DNA of 64,000 nucleotides from Sanderia malayensis (lineage: Eukaryota > Cnidaria > Scyphozoa > Semaeostomeae > Pelagiidae), in assembly GCA_013076295.1 (NCBI GenBank), contig RQOL01000906.1:4278001-4342000 (forward strand). Direction: 5' to 3'. The notes below the pieces were generated by a model. That model made no database searches. It had not been told where the DNA came from and saw nothing but the letters and a program-made list of their open reading frames with translations. This document shows, piece after piece, positions 36,501 to 49,700 of the stretch. Numbering within the stretch: position 1 is the stretch's first letter; each line of letters starts with the position of its first letter. A program made the position numbers and the translations under genes.

Positions 36501-37013
36501 TCAAAGCAATGACGTCTCTATTACCCCCAAGAGGCACCGGCTTAGATACGTGGACAACAAGGACGTTTAACGTATATACAGGGGGTTCAGATATCTGAGC
36601 TTACTGACCTCATTCCATGCCTTCCACTACCCCCCCCCCTTCTAGGTGGACCAGTTGATGCAAGGATAACCAAGAAAGACAATCCATATTTCGTGGTTCT
36701 TCTGCAACCCTACATTTTCAATCCCTAACATAATCAAGCTGTTTAATAATGAACAATCTATCTTGAATTCAAACCTTTCATTTTCCTTGGGCTGCTTTGA
36801 GCTAAATTTTTATCCTGCAAAAGAATAAACTCTATTACAATTGAATTTTCACAGCCAAAAAACTCAACGCAAAAGTTTTGGAGAGACTTTTTATGCATAA
36901 TCAAAGAATTGCAGAGCACCATTAACACTTCAAACACATAACACAACTAATTAATATTTTGGTCTTTTTTGGATCAAATACATACAAAGCCATACCAATG
37001 CTTCACGACCCAT
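27579..37013 (-). CDS. Kinesin-like protein, N-terminal motor with long coiled-coil tail
   Basis: Nineteen exons: 37013-36996, 36814-36775, 36493-36390, 35767-35684, 35568-35481, 35118-35021, 34925-34826, 34693-34570, 34435-34365, 34120-34053, 33937-33876, 33718-33620, 33392-33278, 32939-32829, 32736-32685, 32539-32460, 32010-31518, 31320-31258, 30067-27579. They sum in frame to 1452 residues. The family moves along microtubules using ATP. Motor landmarks are IKVYIRVRPFN, the P-loop GQTGTGKT (107-114), switch I SSRSH (217-221), switch II DLAGSE (288-293), HINSSLLELGNV and NFGTRARKI (375-383). The start ATG has a CCATGG context. Exons 10-11 add about 50 acidic residues between SSRSH and DLAGSE. 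A helical segment follows (about 430-620). The last exon (624-1452) has a 12-residue Asp/Tyr run and a coiled coil from about 834. I cannot assign a subfamily. Confidence 0.92.
33030..33061. repeat. ACAT microsatellite
   Basis: Eight ACAT/ATAC units in a kinesin intron. Confidence 0.9.
33474..33609. repeat. 8-bp tandem repeat, 17 units of YGATTACA
   Basis: Exactly 136 bp made of 17 octamers, mainly TGATTACA, CGATTACA and TGATAACA, in the kinesin intron between exons 12 and 13. The variants alternate in blocks, suggesting higher-order duplication. Confidence 0.95.
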
Positions 37014-39802
37014 GGTTATAGTCAATGCTTGCTGAGCAAACGTGCATATCCAACACATAACCTATCATACTATATTATACCATAAAATACACAGAGCTTT
37101 CGGCTGATAATAAATAAAAACTTGGTGACATGATGCTTTATTCTTGTCCGCATGAGACATGTTCCGTGTATTGGCACGCGCCTTCACACTTACAAGCGAG
37201 TGCACCAACCAGCCACGCTTACTTAACAATACTGTAAGCATGCAAGTCGCAAGTCTCAAATACAAGTCAAGCAACTCTAATTCAACAACGACCCACATAA
37301 CACAATTTTCTATGGGGGTACGACCCATGCCAAGCCATACTTTGTTATGCAAATGCAATTTACTATGCCATACTATACCAAGCATTTGTTTGCCATACCC
37401 ACGCATATCTCACCTTTGATTTGGCCCCATTGTGCTTATAAAGCCCGGTATGCCAGCAAAGGTAGGCACCTGCATCCATGTGCCCATAAAAGGCAAAGGC
37501 AGTCAAAACTGTTGCAGTTTCCCCTTTCTGTTTTGCGATGTATGTTTACAGTGTTTATAACATGCGACTAAAACATCCCAGGTATGTGACTGGCAAATTC
37601 AATCGAGTCACAAAGATGAGTGCCCTTGTGCACAACATGCTCCACTGAAGCAAAATTGAATCGAAATTCATTGTTGTGATTCACGGTGTGCAAACGGGTC
37701 AACGATACACTTCAATTACACAGAAGGCCAATTCATATAAGATCCATTAATATACGCTAATTATTGGGATGGAATTTCGCGAATACATTCATTAAAGTAC
37801 ATGGTTGGATGCGCTAAATCGCTAACTTGTAAACGAATGTCTCTATATGATTTACAGCGTGCACTGTAATCCAATTATGATTGATTTGCTAATTTTTATT
37901 GCAATGGTTTCAGAAAAAATCCCTTGAAATCTTATTGGTTTGAGAAAAATCACTGGACGTCTTATTGGTTTGAGAAAATTCGCTGGAAATCTATTTTGTC
38001 AAAAAATCACACAAGAACTAATAATATATGAACGACCGTCTAGCTGCAGAAAATTAACAAAAAATTATCTTACCTTACTTATAATCCACGAATGTCTTAA
38101 TCTTGTAATAGCTGGCTCATGAGTGAAGAGTATTGCCACTTATTTCCATGGGTGTTTATAACAAATCTAAAATAAGTCAGAATAAATCAGTATTAATCAG
38201 CATTTTGGCAATAATGTTGCAATGCGATTCACAGTTATCCCCCAAGCCACGCAAGCTTATGTCATGGCCAGATAAGGCCACACTGTGCTCTGCATTATTA
38301 CTTGAGGTAATCGATAGATAAAAGTCTTTTTGACTACATACTGAGCAGGCAAGTGTGCAAGCAAGCAAGTATGTAAGCAAACAAGGAAGCAAGCAAGCAA
38401 GAAAACATAGAAACACTTGACACTTTACATTGCATGCTATAGCACTGACATAGCTTTACGATCTGCTAGTGCATTAAAGGATATGTAATTAGCGTTCGCA
38501 GTAACAACCATTTTGCAAAGCAAGTAAAGTACTATAACCGCTGTCCATTGTGATTTGCCATTAGCAAACGGTGAAATCAAAACAACCTCTAACAATGTTG
38601 GTTTACTGAGCAGATCACTTGATTCGAGGGCATTGACTGGTATTTAATGAAAAACATGAAAACAGAGACATGAATAATAATAAGTAGAATCAAGTGATGT
38701 ACCCTTATAGGGAACCAAGAGGCCTTTACTATATAGCTCGTTGAACCAGAGAGTAAATTGGATAATTTGCAAATTGTAGCTACTACGAGGCAGTTCAAAA
38801 GACCAGTTGATTAGTTCGCTAGCCTATAAACAATCGGTTAATGCAAGATGTTCTGTAACATCGAAATTTCGATTAAATTGCCAAAATATGAGAACAAAGC
38901 TTACCTTGTGTTGTGGTTGGCAGCAAATTAACTGAACAATAACTCCAACATCGCGATCAAAAGAATCATTTGCAAAAATCTAGAATTATCATGAACGATA
39001 TCGCGAAAACAAAGCGATAAGAATTGCGGGCACCAAACTCGTCGTAACAGGTAGCGCGCATTCAAGACCACGCGCACAGACAATCCAATCGTAACGAAAG
39101 CACTGAATCAATCTACGAAATTACGCAGGGTCAAGCCAGTCCCAGTGCTATCAGCCTGCCCACACGGATAGTACGTGCCGCTTCAATCGTCCCATAACCC
39201 GGGTATTACAACACATTGTTTACGGGACGCGGCTGAAGTTACTCTTTTCTTATTCTTCCATTATCTGATCATTTTCATAATAATGCCGAAAAAATATGTT
39301 ACACCTGTTTGTTAGTTTAGCTTCTTGATTTGATAGTCTGATCTTTGACCGAATGGCATATGCCTGTGGTATGCATATGCCATCCAGATTCAGAACAGGT
39401 AGGAAATAGCAGCATGGTTGAGCATTGGCGAATATCTGGTACATTTTTGTACTCCCTTCTTTGGTTATCATGTTCATAGGGCATCCTCTACTTAAAATTT
39501 CAACAGTTGTTTATACTCTCATATGCCACCAACTCGACATTTCGCTTCTAATTTATCGAATATCTATCAATGTTGGATCTTTTCCTCCTATCAGTGTTGC
39601 ATGAAGAGGCTAATCTTCTTGTGCTTGTGTCTTCTTCAACACGCATTCAATTTCCAGTGCTTTTCCTTTTCATTGAGTCCCTACCGACCATGTCTTTCTC
39701 AAGGATCCTCCATCGTCGTTGTGGTGACTGCTAGCTTTCCAACAGAGAAGATGCTGAATTTTCAGTGCGATTTCTTCGTATCGATTAACAATTGTTGCCT
39801 TG
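37014..39802. other. Kinesin 5' flank and intergenic DNA
   Basis: No supported gene. AAGCAAGCAAG-type simple sequence lies near 38345-38402. Short frames, including 39250-39477 (-) and 39523-39864 (+), lack motifs. Confidence 0.5.
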
Positions 39803-40443
39803 CTACTTCTCTTGCAAGGACATCACAAAATTGCGCCCAGCCTTGCCCTAAAGGTAACCTCTGATTTAATCTAAAATTACACGGCTATTTATGTGAAAAT
39901 GCTACCTCAAATGTACAATGGTAATTACTCTTGGGGAAAATAATTTTGCTTTGATAAAAAATACAGACAACTCTGTCTAATTCGAACACCCTGGGGAACG
40001 TGAAAATGTTGGAATTACAATTATAGAGGTTTGTTTTATAAGAGTTGTTTCATTAGTGATCCTTGAAGGGACACAGAATTCCGTTCGAATTACCGTAAAT
40101 ATCACAAACAATTAACCCAACTGGGAAATTAAAGAAGGACGCGATAAATGAAACGAACAATTCTAAACAAAACAAGTTAGTCGTAACAAAGATCACACAA
40201 AACAAAATCCAAATTGCACGAAAAATGAAAGTTTGCACTAACAGTGGTAGCTACTTTTCTCCAGAGTAATGCCACCACGATGGAACATTTCTCCTCTTTC
40301 AACTTCCATCCATGGTACTTTTCTTCTGAGTGATGTTCCAACAATGGAACATTTCCATCAATGTGCAAAGACTCTATTTTTCCATTTGCATTGACAGCGA
40401 CGAAGAGAAGCAAGCATAGATAACAAGAAATTTCATGCAGCAT
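39803..40443 (-). CDS. Candidate small secreted peptide (2 exons, tentative)
   Basis: Exon 1, 40443-40255, begins with an N-terminus resembling a signal peptide (MLHEISCYLCLLLFVAVNANG). Exon 2, 39847-39803, follows a good acceptor (TTACCTTTAG) and ends in TAG. Joining them in phase 0 gives 77 residues, with about 56 after the putative cleavage site and a basic end (WRKGKAGRNF). The donor AAA|GTAGCT is weak. Exon 1 contains an internal duplication of about 70 bp (GAAATGTTCCAT... twice). I recognise no family. It could equally be an untranslated or chance frame near the zinc finger gene's 3' end. Confidence 0.25.
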
Positions 40444-40576
40444 TCATAGAATTTAAATCTGCAAAGCATAACTTGAAACACACACACAATTTTCAAATTC
40501 ATTGTCAGTACACAATGTTATCAAAAGAGTTTTGAACACGAAAACAGCAAGAAAGATCTCTAAATATCAGGTTATC

Positions 40577-40748
40577 CAAGCAATATCAAAATCAAAATAT
40601 AAAAAGAGAAATACTAGTTTGAGTAAAAGAAATGAAACAAATAAAAAAAAGAAAAATTATAATAAACGAGGAAATGTTTCCGCAAAAAGTTTTAGTTGAG
40701 TGCATAAAGTATATCAGATAATATATTAGATACTCTACTCGCCATCCA
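40577..40748 (-). repeat. Direct repeat A: 3' end of the PR/zinc finger gene
   Basis: This segment covers the last codons and stop of the zinc finger gene and about 155 bp downstream. It is duplicated in the same orientation at 43688-44008. Shared landmarks include AAAATATAAAAAG, AATTATAATAAACGAG, AAAATGTTTC-like sequence, AGTTTTA-TTGAGTGCA, ATCAGATAATAT and CTACTCGCCATC. Confidence 0.88.
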
Positions 40749-43700
40749 TGATGTGTCGACTACTGATGATAAACGACCGTGAATTAATGAGAGAATTCAA
40801 TGGAGTAGCACCACTTGACATAGCTGTAGATGCACTGGGAGTTGGAGCAGTGGCAGTAGTAGCCGTGGGCCTCAAAAACTCCCGACTCATCATCGGATTA
40901 CCGAATTCAGAAGCCTGCCTCGTCTGATTTTGGACAGAAAAGCTCGACCTGTCTAGGCCAGGGAGGAACCCATCCTGCTCGGCGTGTGCAGTATGGGGTG
41001 AGTAGTAGGTGGCGGCGGTAGGGCCCCCGGGTGGAAGCATTCTATGTGTGCCGCGCTCGTCGGAAAGAAGGTAAGGCGGGCGCTGAGACAGTGCTGCGCC
41101 CGCGGAGCTGCTTCCCGTGGCTGCTGCAAATGACATGTAAGGCGGCTCTTTGGCTTGGTCGCTCTGCGCAGACGTCGATTTGGGGCCGGGGTGTGTGAGC
41201 AACTGTTGACCTTCGTAGGCACCTTCTGTCTCCCCATTAGGCTCGTCAGTACTCCCAGTTTGACTCGAGCGTCGTAGAATCGACGAAACAGGTGGAATCT
41301 TCGTTGGGAGTCTGCGACCAGGATTGAAAAGGCCGGAGCCAAAAGTCGCATCTTCACTGTCACGTGGTGTGACGATTTCACCAGCAGTGGCGGGAAATTC
41401 ACCGCTCACTTCATTGCGTGATTGCTTCGAAAAACAACCACCAGTAGGAATCGAACCGAATAAATTCGCCTTTGGTGTTAATATCAATGGCGACTTTTTA
41501 GCAGTCGTATCAGCAACAGTCGATGGTATATTATTACCATTATTATTATTATTGTGGATTCGCGTTTCAAGTTGAAGATACGTTTTACCTGAAGGATCTG
41601 TTTCAATGCGAGTGTTTGGCGTTGCTGTTCCATCATCTTCTACAGGGAGGCTTCTCTTTGTCAGCGTTGTAATAGAGTTGGTGCCACTTTCACTACCACT
41701 TGATTGTTTTGACATTGACTCTGGCACCGACTTAAAAGGCTGTCTGCAAAGAGAATGCAAAACCAGTTGTGACAGAAAATTTTTTGGTCATAGATGAATT
41801 CACGTTAAACGGTAGTCAACATATCATACGAACGAGGTTCAATAGTGCACCCAGCCTACCTTTCAGTAGCAGTACTCATAAGCTGGTGGCTTAACGATTT
41901 GATCAAAATCTGCGTTTGTCCTTCGGCTGACAAGCTGTCAAATTGCCCCTCGGGCCTAGCTGCAATCGGCGTGGAGGCTGCTAATTGCGAGGATCTCTTC
42001 GCATCATCAAGAATCCTGCTTCCAAAACCGGAAGTCGTAGACTGATGCGGTAGATTGATAGGTTCGCTCAAACTACCATCACCATCGCCATCATCTTGCA
42101 ACTTCGATGTTATGACGAAGCTCTTATCGACCGTTGCATCTTCTTGGTTTGACGCAGCGGAAGCCAATGTGTCGGCGGAGGTATCCTGACCGCAGAGACG
42201 CTTAAGAACTTGCAGTGAATCAGTCGACGACCAGTTGTTGCCAGGGTTCGAACCGAGTTGCTGCTTGACTAGGCCTTCGATTACAGACAACATATCAAGT
42301 GACGCTTTAGCAGCTATGGATTGGAAGCCTTTGTTGTTGTTGCTGTTCACAGCTGATGAATTATCCACTGCATTGTCTGCATGTGACGTTGATGTGCTTG
42401 CAATTGCAGCCTGATGAACCTGTTGCTCGTCATCATTACCACGTAATAAACCCTGTAAAATATACATACATACATATGTATTACACTGTAACATGCAATA
42501 GATGTTCAACTGTATTTCACAAGCAAAATGCAAAGCAATAAAAACGAAATACAGTTGATACATTCAACTTAGATCGAGTCACTGTTTATCTTATCGGTCC
42601 ATGTTTGAGTGACAGGTCTGGGAGTCACAGGGAATCAAAGATATCAGTCACCAGCCATACCTGGTCATCATGACTAACTCCACCATCACCAACATCATCA
42701 TCATCATTATCTCCTGCATCTAAATTTGCCGTAAGTGAGGATTTGTTGATGTTGATCTGATCAGACTGTACATCATCTGATAGAGATGATGCCGAGAATG
42801 GCTTGTTGTACCCCTTTTTCATCTTGGCAATCATCAAAGCTGCAAATGTTGATCAAACAAAAAATTAACGTGAATGAAATCAATCACAACTCTGTGAAGT
42901 TTGAAAAAATCCATAAGAACCGAGCACAATGAAGATATGCGGTCGAATCCTGATGTAACGCGACCTCGAGGGTCACCAAAAGAATCATTTGCGATACCAT
43001 GGATTCCTTTACACCAGATGCAAATCTCCTTTAGTATAGCAACATACAGCAAAATTTTATAATTTCATAAGACTGTGATCTCACCATTTCAAAGCCATTG
43101 TTTTCGGGTTCGAAATCACTCGAATAAGCCCCCACCTCCGAATAAGAGCTCCCCTCGAATAAGCCTCACCCTGATAATCATTTACAAGGATATTGAGCCA
43201 AAGTTTCCAAACATTGAAGTTGTTTAGTGAATGTATTGCAAATAGCAGCAAGTTTAAACCAATAACTTTATTGATTGGCTGCATCATATAGCCTTTATTT
43301 TGCTTAATGTTGAACAATAACCAGGCTAAAATATCGTTTTTGCAAATAAGCCCCCGGGGACTTATTCGAGGATTTACGGTATTAGAGCTATAAAACGTAC
43401 CTTCAATCTCTTTGATGCCTCCTTTGGTACCGCCTTCGGTATGAGAGCGACGCACATGCTTTTTCAAGTTGCCTTTCTGCGTGAATGCCATGCCACAATA
43501 CAGACACTGGAATGGCTTCGTGTTGTTGTGGACGTGACGGTGGGCCGTCGTTTCGCCCGAAGTCGGAAAGGACATGTCACATTGCTTACATTTGTATTTG
43601 TTGCTGGCTGGGCGAGGCAATCCTTGGTGGACATACCTATGCAGGAAAGATCACAAGAATATGGTCAAAATAGTTGCTGGTTCATGGTCAAGCAATACCA

Positions 43701-46700
43701 AAGTTAAAATATAAAAAGACAAATATTGGTTTGAATAAAAGAAACGAAACAAATAAAAACAAAAAAAGAAAAAAAATTATAATAAACGAGAAAATGTTTC
43801 GGTAAAAAGTTTTAATTGAGTGCAAACAGTAAACACCCGCATATAAGAACCAGTGAATTAAGAACCTTCCAGGCTGAACACCCTGCTCAAAACAAAGAAA
43901 AGACAATAGGCTATTGTATTTGAACAATGGGCTGGATGCAGAATTCACAGGTTGTTATATGCGGGTGTTTACTGTATCAGATAATATTAGATACGCTACT
44001 CGCCATCAAATTTAAAAATAAGAGCTTGCATGTCTGGATTCGTTTTATTTGGATCCGACTGTTGTAAAGTGTGAATTCAGCTTACCTCTCGTGCTTCTTC
44101 AGATTGCCAGTTTGTGTGAAAGACTTTCCACATTGTTTACACGTGAATGGCCTATTACCGGAATGCACGCGGTCGTGTGCTTTCAAATCACTCGGACAAG
44201 TGAAACATTTGGTGCATTTCTGGCATGGCCACTGGCGCTTTCTCTTGTAAATATCCACAGGTATTTCTTCACCATTCTTCATTTTTTCTTCACGAAGAAC
44301 TGGACATCTGAGACACCTGTTCGCAGCGAAAAATGAAATAATCCTTGTTTAATGTAACTGCCTGCAATAATCCTTGTTTAATGTAACTACCTACAATAAT
44401 CCTTGTTTAATGTAACTACCTACAATAATCCTTGTTTAATGTAACTACCTCAGCTAAAGGTATTTCAAATACCTTTAGGTAACTAGCTACTAAAGACATG
44501 GATTTTAAATACCTCCAGTGGGGGACTTTTTAAAAAACTTAATGAACAAGTTTTATCACGTTCAAATAGGACCACTTCTAAAAGACCTGGTAAAGATTTC
44601 AGAAGAAGCGAATACAGGGATTCAAAGTAGCAAGTCTTGAAACCATATCGACACAAATTATTGCTGGGCCTCAATGATCATTTATCTTAATGTCGCTGAC
44701 AATAATGGTTTATTCAATTACCTGATATGCTTACGCAATCCAGACCGCTGGACAAAATTCTGCCCGCAGTGACTGCATATATTTTTCTCTCCAGTGTGAG
44801 TACTGTTAAAAATAAAATCACACCACAATTAAACGAGCAACAAATAGCGAGCAAAACTACAGGTTACTTGCATAACGTGTACTAACGTGTACTATCTGAG
44901 CCTGCAGTTATTAGAAAAGGCCTGAGAGCTTACCGCACGTGGTCTCTTAACGTGGATGGATGCGTGTACGATTTACCACAATCCGGGCAATCAAACGATT
45001 TATCTGGACCAAAACCCTTTGACAATTTCTCACCCTCGTGGATTCTTCGCTTGTGCTTGTTTAAGTTTCCTGTGGAAATATAAACAAAGAAGTCAACTGT
45101 TGATGCGACTCTACCCCTTGGTGTTACCCCCATCCCCCCAGTATATTTTGCACCTTGATTAAATATCACGTTCTTAACAATGTGCGTAAGTATAAACTTG
45201 GTAGTTTTAGGGAGCTATGAAATTTATTCGTTTGAAAAAACCCCTAATTATCCTAAAACAATGTTGCTCTCTCAATTAAACCCTTGCAGTGACCGTGCAA
45301 ATGGAGTTGATATATCATATGCTTTTCTCTGAAGACAACATTGTTTGGAAAAGAAGAGAAGATGAAGGATACGTGCGAAAGTGCCCCAAGATTTTTGTCC
45401 ACTATTGCGGGTTGCAATGCAGATGCATGGCTTGTAAAACATCAATGCTTGCACCCTTCAGGCATATCTTACCTGAGCATGAAAAGTGTTTATTGCACTG
45501 CGTGCATTTATAAGGCATCTCTCCGGTGTGTTCGGCAATATGTGCATTGAGCTCAGTTTGCAGCAGAAATCTCTTCCCGCATCCACTTTGCCTACATAGA
45601 TACTTCTTGTCTTTTTCCGGCAACTCGCGCTCCAATCCATGCACTGTGCGTTCGTGTCGAATCAAATAGCCTAAATAAAACAACTAAGTGATAACCAAAA
45701 GAATAGAAGAATCACTGCACTGTCAAAACAACAGTCGCATGGTAAACGTATCACTGCACTGTCAAAACAGGGCATGGAAGTGACATAACCATTCAAACAA
45801 AACATTATACCTTGCAAGGTGAACGTATCACTGCACTCGTTGCATGGAAACGGCCTAGTTCCTTTGTGAATCGAATTGACGTGCAACTGAAGAACATACT
45901 GGGTCGCAAAACTTCTGCCGCAGATATCGCATTGATTTTCGCTATCGTCTTTACCCTCTGTGTGCTTCACTCGAATGTGCCTTCTCAAATGACTGTTCTG
46001 GATGAATGACGCAGAGCACTGAGGGCACTCATGAGGCCGTTCCCTAGTGTGAATGCGCAGATGAATCTGAAAGATATCAATAGGGTCCTTTATTAAGATA
46101 GTATACGCAGTAGCTATAAATTCATGAATGATCAATGATTCGGTTGATAAATCCGTGAATGGATCAATGATTCGGTTGATGGGTAGATAAATCCGTGAAT
46201 GGATCAATGATTCGGTTGATGGGTAGATAAATCCGTGAATGGATCAATGATTCGGTTAATGGGTAGATAAATCCGTGAATGGATCAATGATTCGGTTAAT
46301 GGGTTGATAAATCCATGAATGGGTCAATGATTCGGTAATGTAATTATCTTGGGCTAACCCGCATTCGATGAATATGGGTTAGCCCAAGACACCAGACCGT
46401 ATAGTTTGGCCCACAAGTGTCCAATATAAAGTATCACTGTACCCCACCTTTAGGGCAGCGGCTCCAGCAAGCGTCTTTCCACATTCATCACACTGTATTT
46501 CACGAAACTCACTGGGAGCGCGAAGTCGAGGCTGTGGCTTGTACAATGGATTGTGCTTCTTTTCGTGCTTCCTCGTGTTGCTTGGCGACGAGAATTGCTT
46601 GTGACATACGCTGCACTGGCAACCACCTTCATCGTGGCACTTCATATGATCCCGGATGTAGCTCTGTGAGAACGTCTTTTCGCATTGGCTACACTTGATG

Positions 46701-49700
46701 GTTTTGCCGAAATGATTTTCATTGTAGTGTTGTTTGAGCTTTGCCATTGATTCAAACTCAATGTTACACGTCTTGCAACTAAACAGAGAAGGGTAGAGAA
46801 ATGCTTTCAGCTTTGAAGCAACAGGTCAAACCTCTATTACACGAAAAATTAGTGTCCTACTCAGAAATGTCGACGAATTAGCCAAATATCAAGCAGTTAT
46901 TAGGCAGTGATTCACGTAGATGGGATCTAATAAGTGAAAAACATAGTGCAGAGATATGATTCTAAAGATATAGAATAATCTGAATGCTAAATCAATTGGT
47001 ATGGTGTATTTAACAGGGTGTAATGTGAACTGCTTACTGTCCAGGTTGATGTTGTTTGCGTTTGTGCCCAAGCATGCCATATTTGCTTTCGAATTCTTCG
47101 TCACAAAACGAGCACTTGAACTTCACAATGACTTTCCTAAAATGAAGACGTTGTGTGAGACAAGAATCCTTTCTAAGCAGTCCAAATGAAATACAAAAAC
47201 AAATCAATAAAAGGAGGAGTGGAATTCGATGAGAAATATAAATCGTAGCATTTCGACATTATATTGGAAAGCAATTGTGGAAGCATAAACACTCAATGCA
47301 AGAATATACCGGGAAAATTCAAGCTTCAAAAGAAGCAGTATTTGGGGGGCGTTTCAAATAACGGGGCGCGCATTTGAAGAATCAAAGGTGTACAGCAGAG
47401 CCTTCATATAATTGACACCTGTGGGATCAATGATTTATCGGCTGTAGAGAGGTGTCCATTGTATAGAGGTTAGTTCTGCATAGAGATGACCAATTTCAAA
47501 TAATTTTGGTAGAAAATTATTTGTCCGTTGTTTGTGGGTATCCGCTGTATGAAAGTGTGGGCTAATAAAGGTTCGTTTCATGGAAACATACAAGAATCAA
47601 AATAATGAGCAAAAAATTGAAAAGAATGCAGGGGGTAAAAGAAGTTGAACATTAAATTACGCATATAACGACACATTACTTTGCATGGTATTTTCCTATG
47701 TGTGTCGCAAGTGTCTTCAGAGTCTTGCCGACAAAATCGCACTCAGTACACGGATGAGTCTTGTCTGGTTTGCATTTGCACTTTCTGACGTGATCCCTGA
47801 ACTTTGTCAGTGTGTTGAACTTCTTATTACAGCGACCGCACTTTATTGAGCCGTCATTGGAAAAGACTCCTGAGGAGAAAAAACAAGCCGCTATTAACAT
47901 TTCTACTTGTATGGACATTAAAGTGCTAGTATGAAAAACATTAGAGTGGAGACCAATAAGTAATTCTTTGTGGCGATCATCAAGCAACAATCATCAATTT
48001 GTTAATTGCAATAGCATGAGACTGTGAGCCGTAACCAATGGGGTCAGTGGCGTAGTTAGAGGGGGTCAGGGGGGCGAAAATCCCCCTGTAGAGCTGAACT
48101 GCCGTTTTGTCGGAAAATTGCTGATCTTGTCGGAAAATAAATATCTTCTTTTTACGTTCAGTTCTACCTAATTTCCTTATCGTATATTTATATTCTTGAA
48201 GAAACAAGAATGCTTATCAAATTTTTGTCGGAAAATCTGAATTTCTCGCCCCCTATAAAATTTCCTATCTACGCCATTGAATGGGGTGCTCTTTGTGTGT
48301 TATTCTTTTCACAATAGAACATAATAAATACAAACAAAAGATTTCTTTCCCAAACTGATTAAAAAGAAGAGTGAACTCTCGCGAATGCTGCAATAAGTTC
48401 ACTTAGACATGTTTCATTTAGAAATGGTTGCGCAGTAGTTTGTTTCTTTTACCTGGAGGATCACAGATTTCTGGGCTGACTGGCATTTGCACGAAAAGTG
48501 GCGTCTCGTTTTTGATAGTATCAGCACCATCTTTAGCCCCATCCTCCCCACTTTCTCCATTCTCATCACTGTGTGTACTCTCTATAACTTGAAAGCTGTC
48601 AGATGATGGTAGTCTTTCATTGGCAATGTTCTGTTTTATTGAAGATGCGGTTGGCTTTCTTTTCAGGCTTCCCTTCTGGTTTGCTTTTTCTAAAGACAAC
48701 AGGTTTTCAAAAAATCATAATTCATCAATACTTTGACATTTTAGCTCAGCTTGATTGACTACTGCTTAGGTTGAACCCAATCACCGCAGTATTGTTCTGA
48801 TTCATTATGAATATGACTGCCTATATGCCTCCAGATTGACCCTAAAAAACTTCTAACATCCACAACTCTAATATATCATATTCAATCTTGACAACTTTAT
48901 TCCTTAAAAAACTCAACTAATTGAGGCTCCATAATTTCAAACAACATTTAAACCCAAAGTGTTCCTGCTTCATTCCTTCCACTCAAAGCTGGATCCTAGA
49001 AAAATGCAGAATTTCAACAATTTTCTAATCAAGAAAAGATAACTTACTGCTTTTTGCTGCATCGTAAAGAACCAGCAATTCTTCTCCAACATTGATGTCC
49101 GCAACTGCATTATAGCACGCCCCATTTGGTGTATTAAACGCCAACAAGTTAAACTTCTGTTCGGCTTCGGGTGATCTGACCATGCTCAACCAGCTGCATT
49201 TGTCTTTTTCTTTCTTTTCCACATAGAAGTACATGTCAAAATTTTCTTTGGAGTCTTTGATCTTCAAAAAATATATGGCTTTCATAAAAAATGTAAATAA
49301 TGTTTGCATCTAAAGAGCTTTTTAGCTCTTAATACCAGAGTTTTAACAGTAAAAATACAGTAGAATTCAACATCAATGTGACAAACATTTGGAGTAATAA
49401 ATTTTTAAACAATAAAGATCGAAGTTTTTAGGGTCGAAGCTTGGCGCTTTTAAGTTAAATGAAGAAAAACAAAAATGTTGCAGTTAACAATAGTTGACTC
49501 ATCCAGGTTCAAATTTGGCTTGGTGTAACATTACTCAGTGTGAAAATGCGAAATTTATCATAATTGTCTCACCTTGCAAACAAAGACATGCTTTTTAGTT
49601 GGTGGGACTTTATTTGCCATGATTTCACCTGCAAAGGGTCCAAATTCCTTGCCCTTCTCTATGAACACATTAGCAAGTAGACCGGCAGTACGAAACTGCG

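Noticed and set aside
36758..36946. Separate 62-codon ORF
   Set aside because: Only 36814-36775 of it is used, as kinesin exon 2. The rest is intron.
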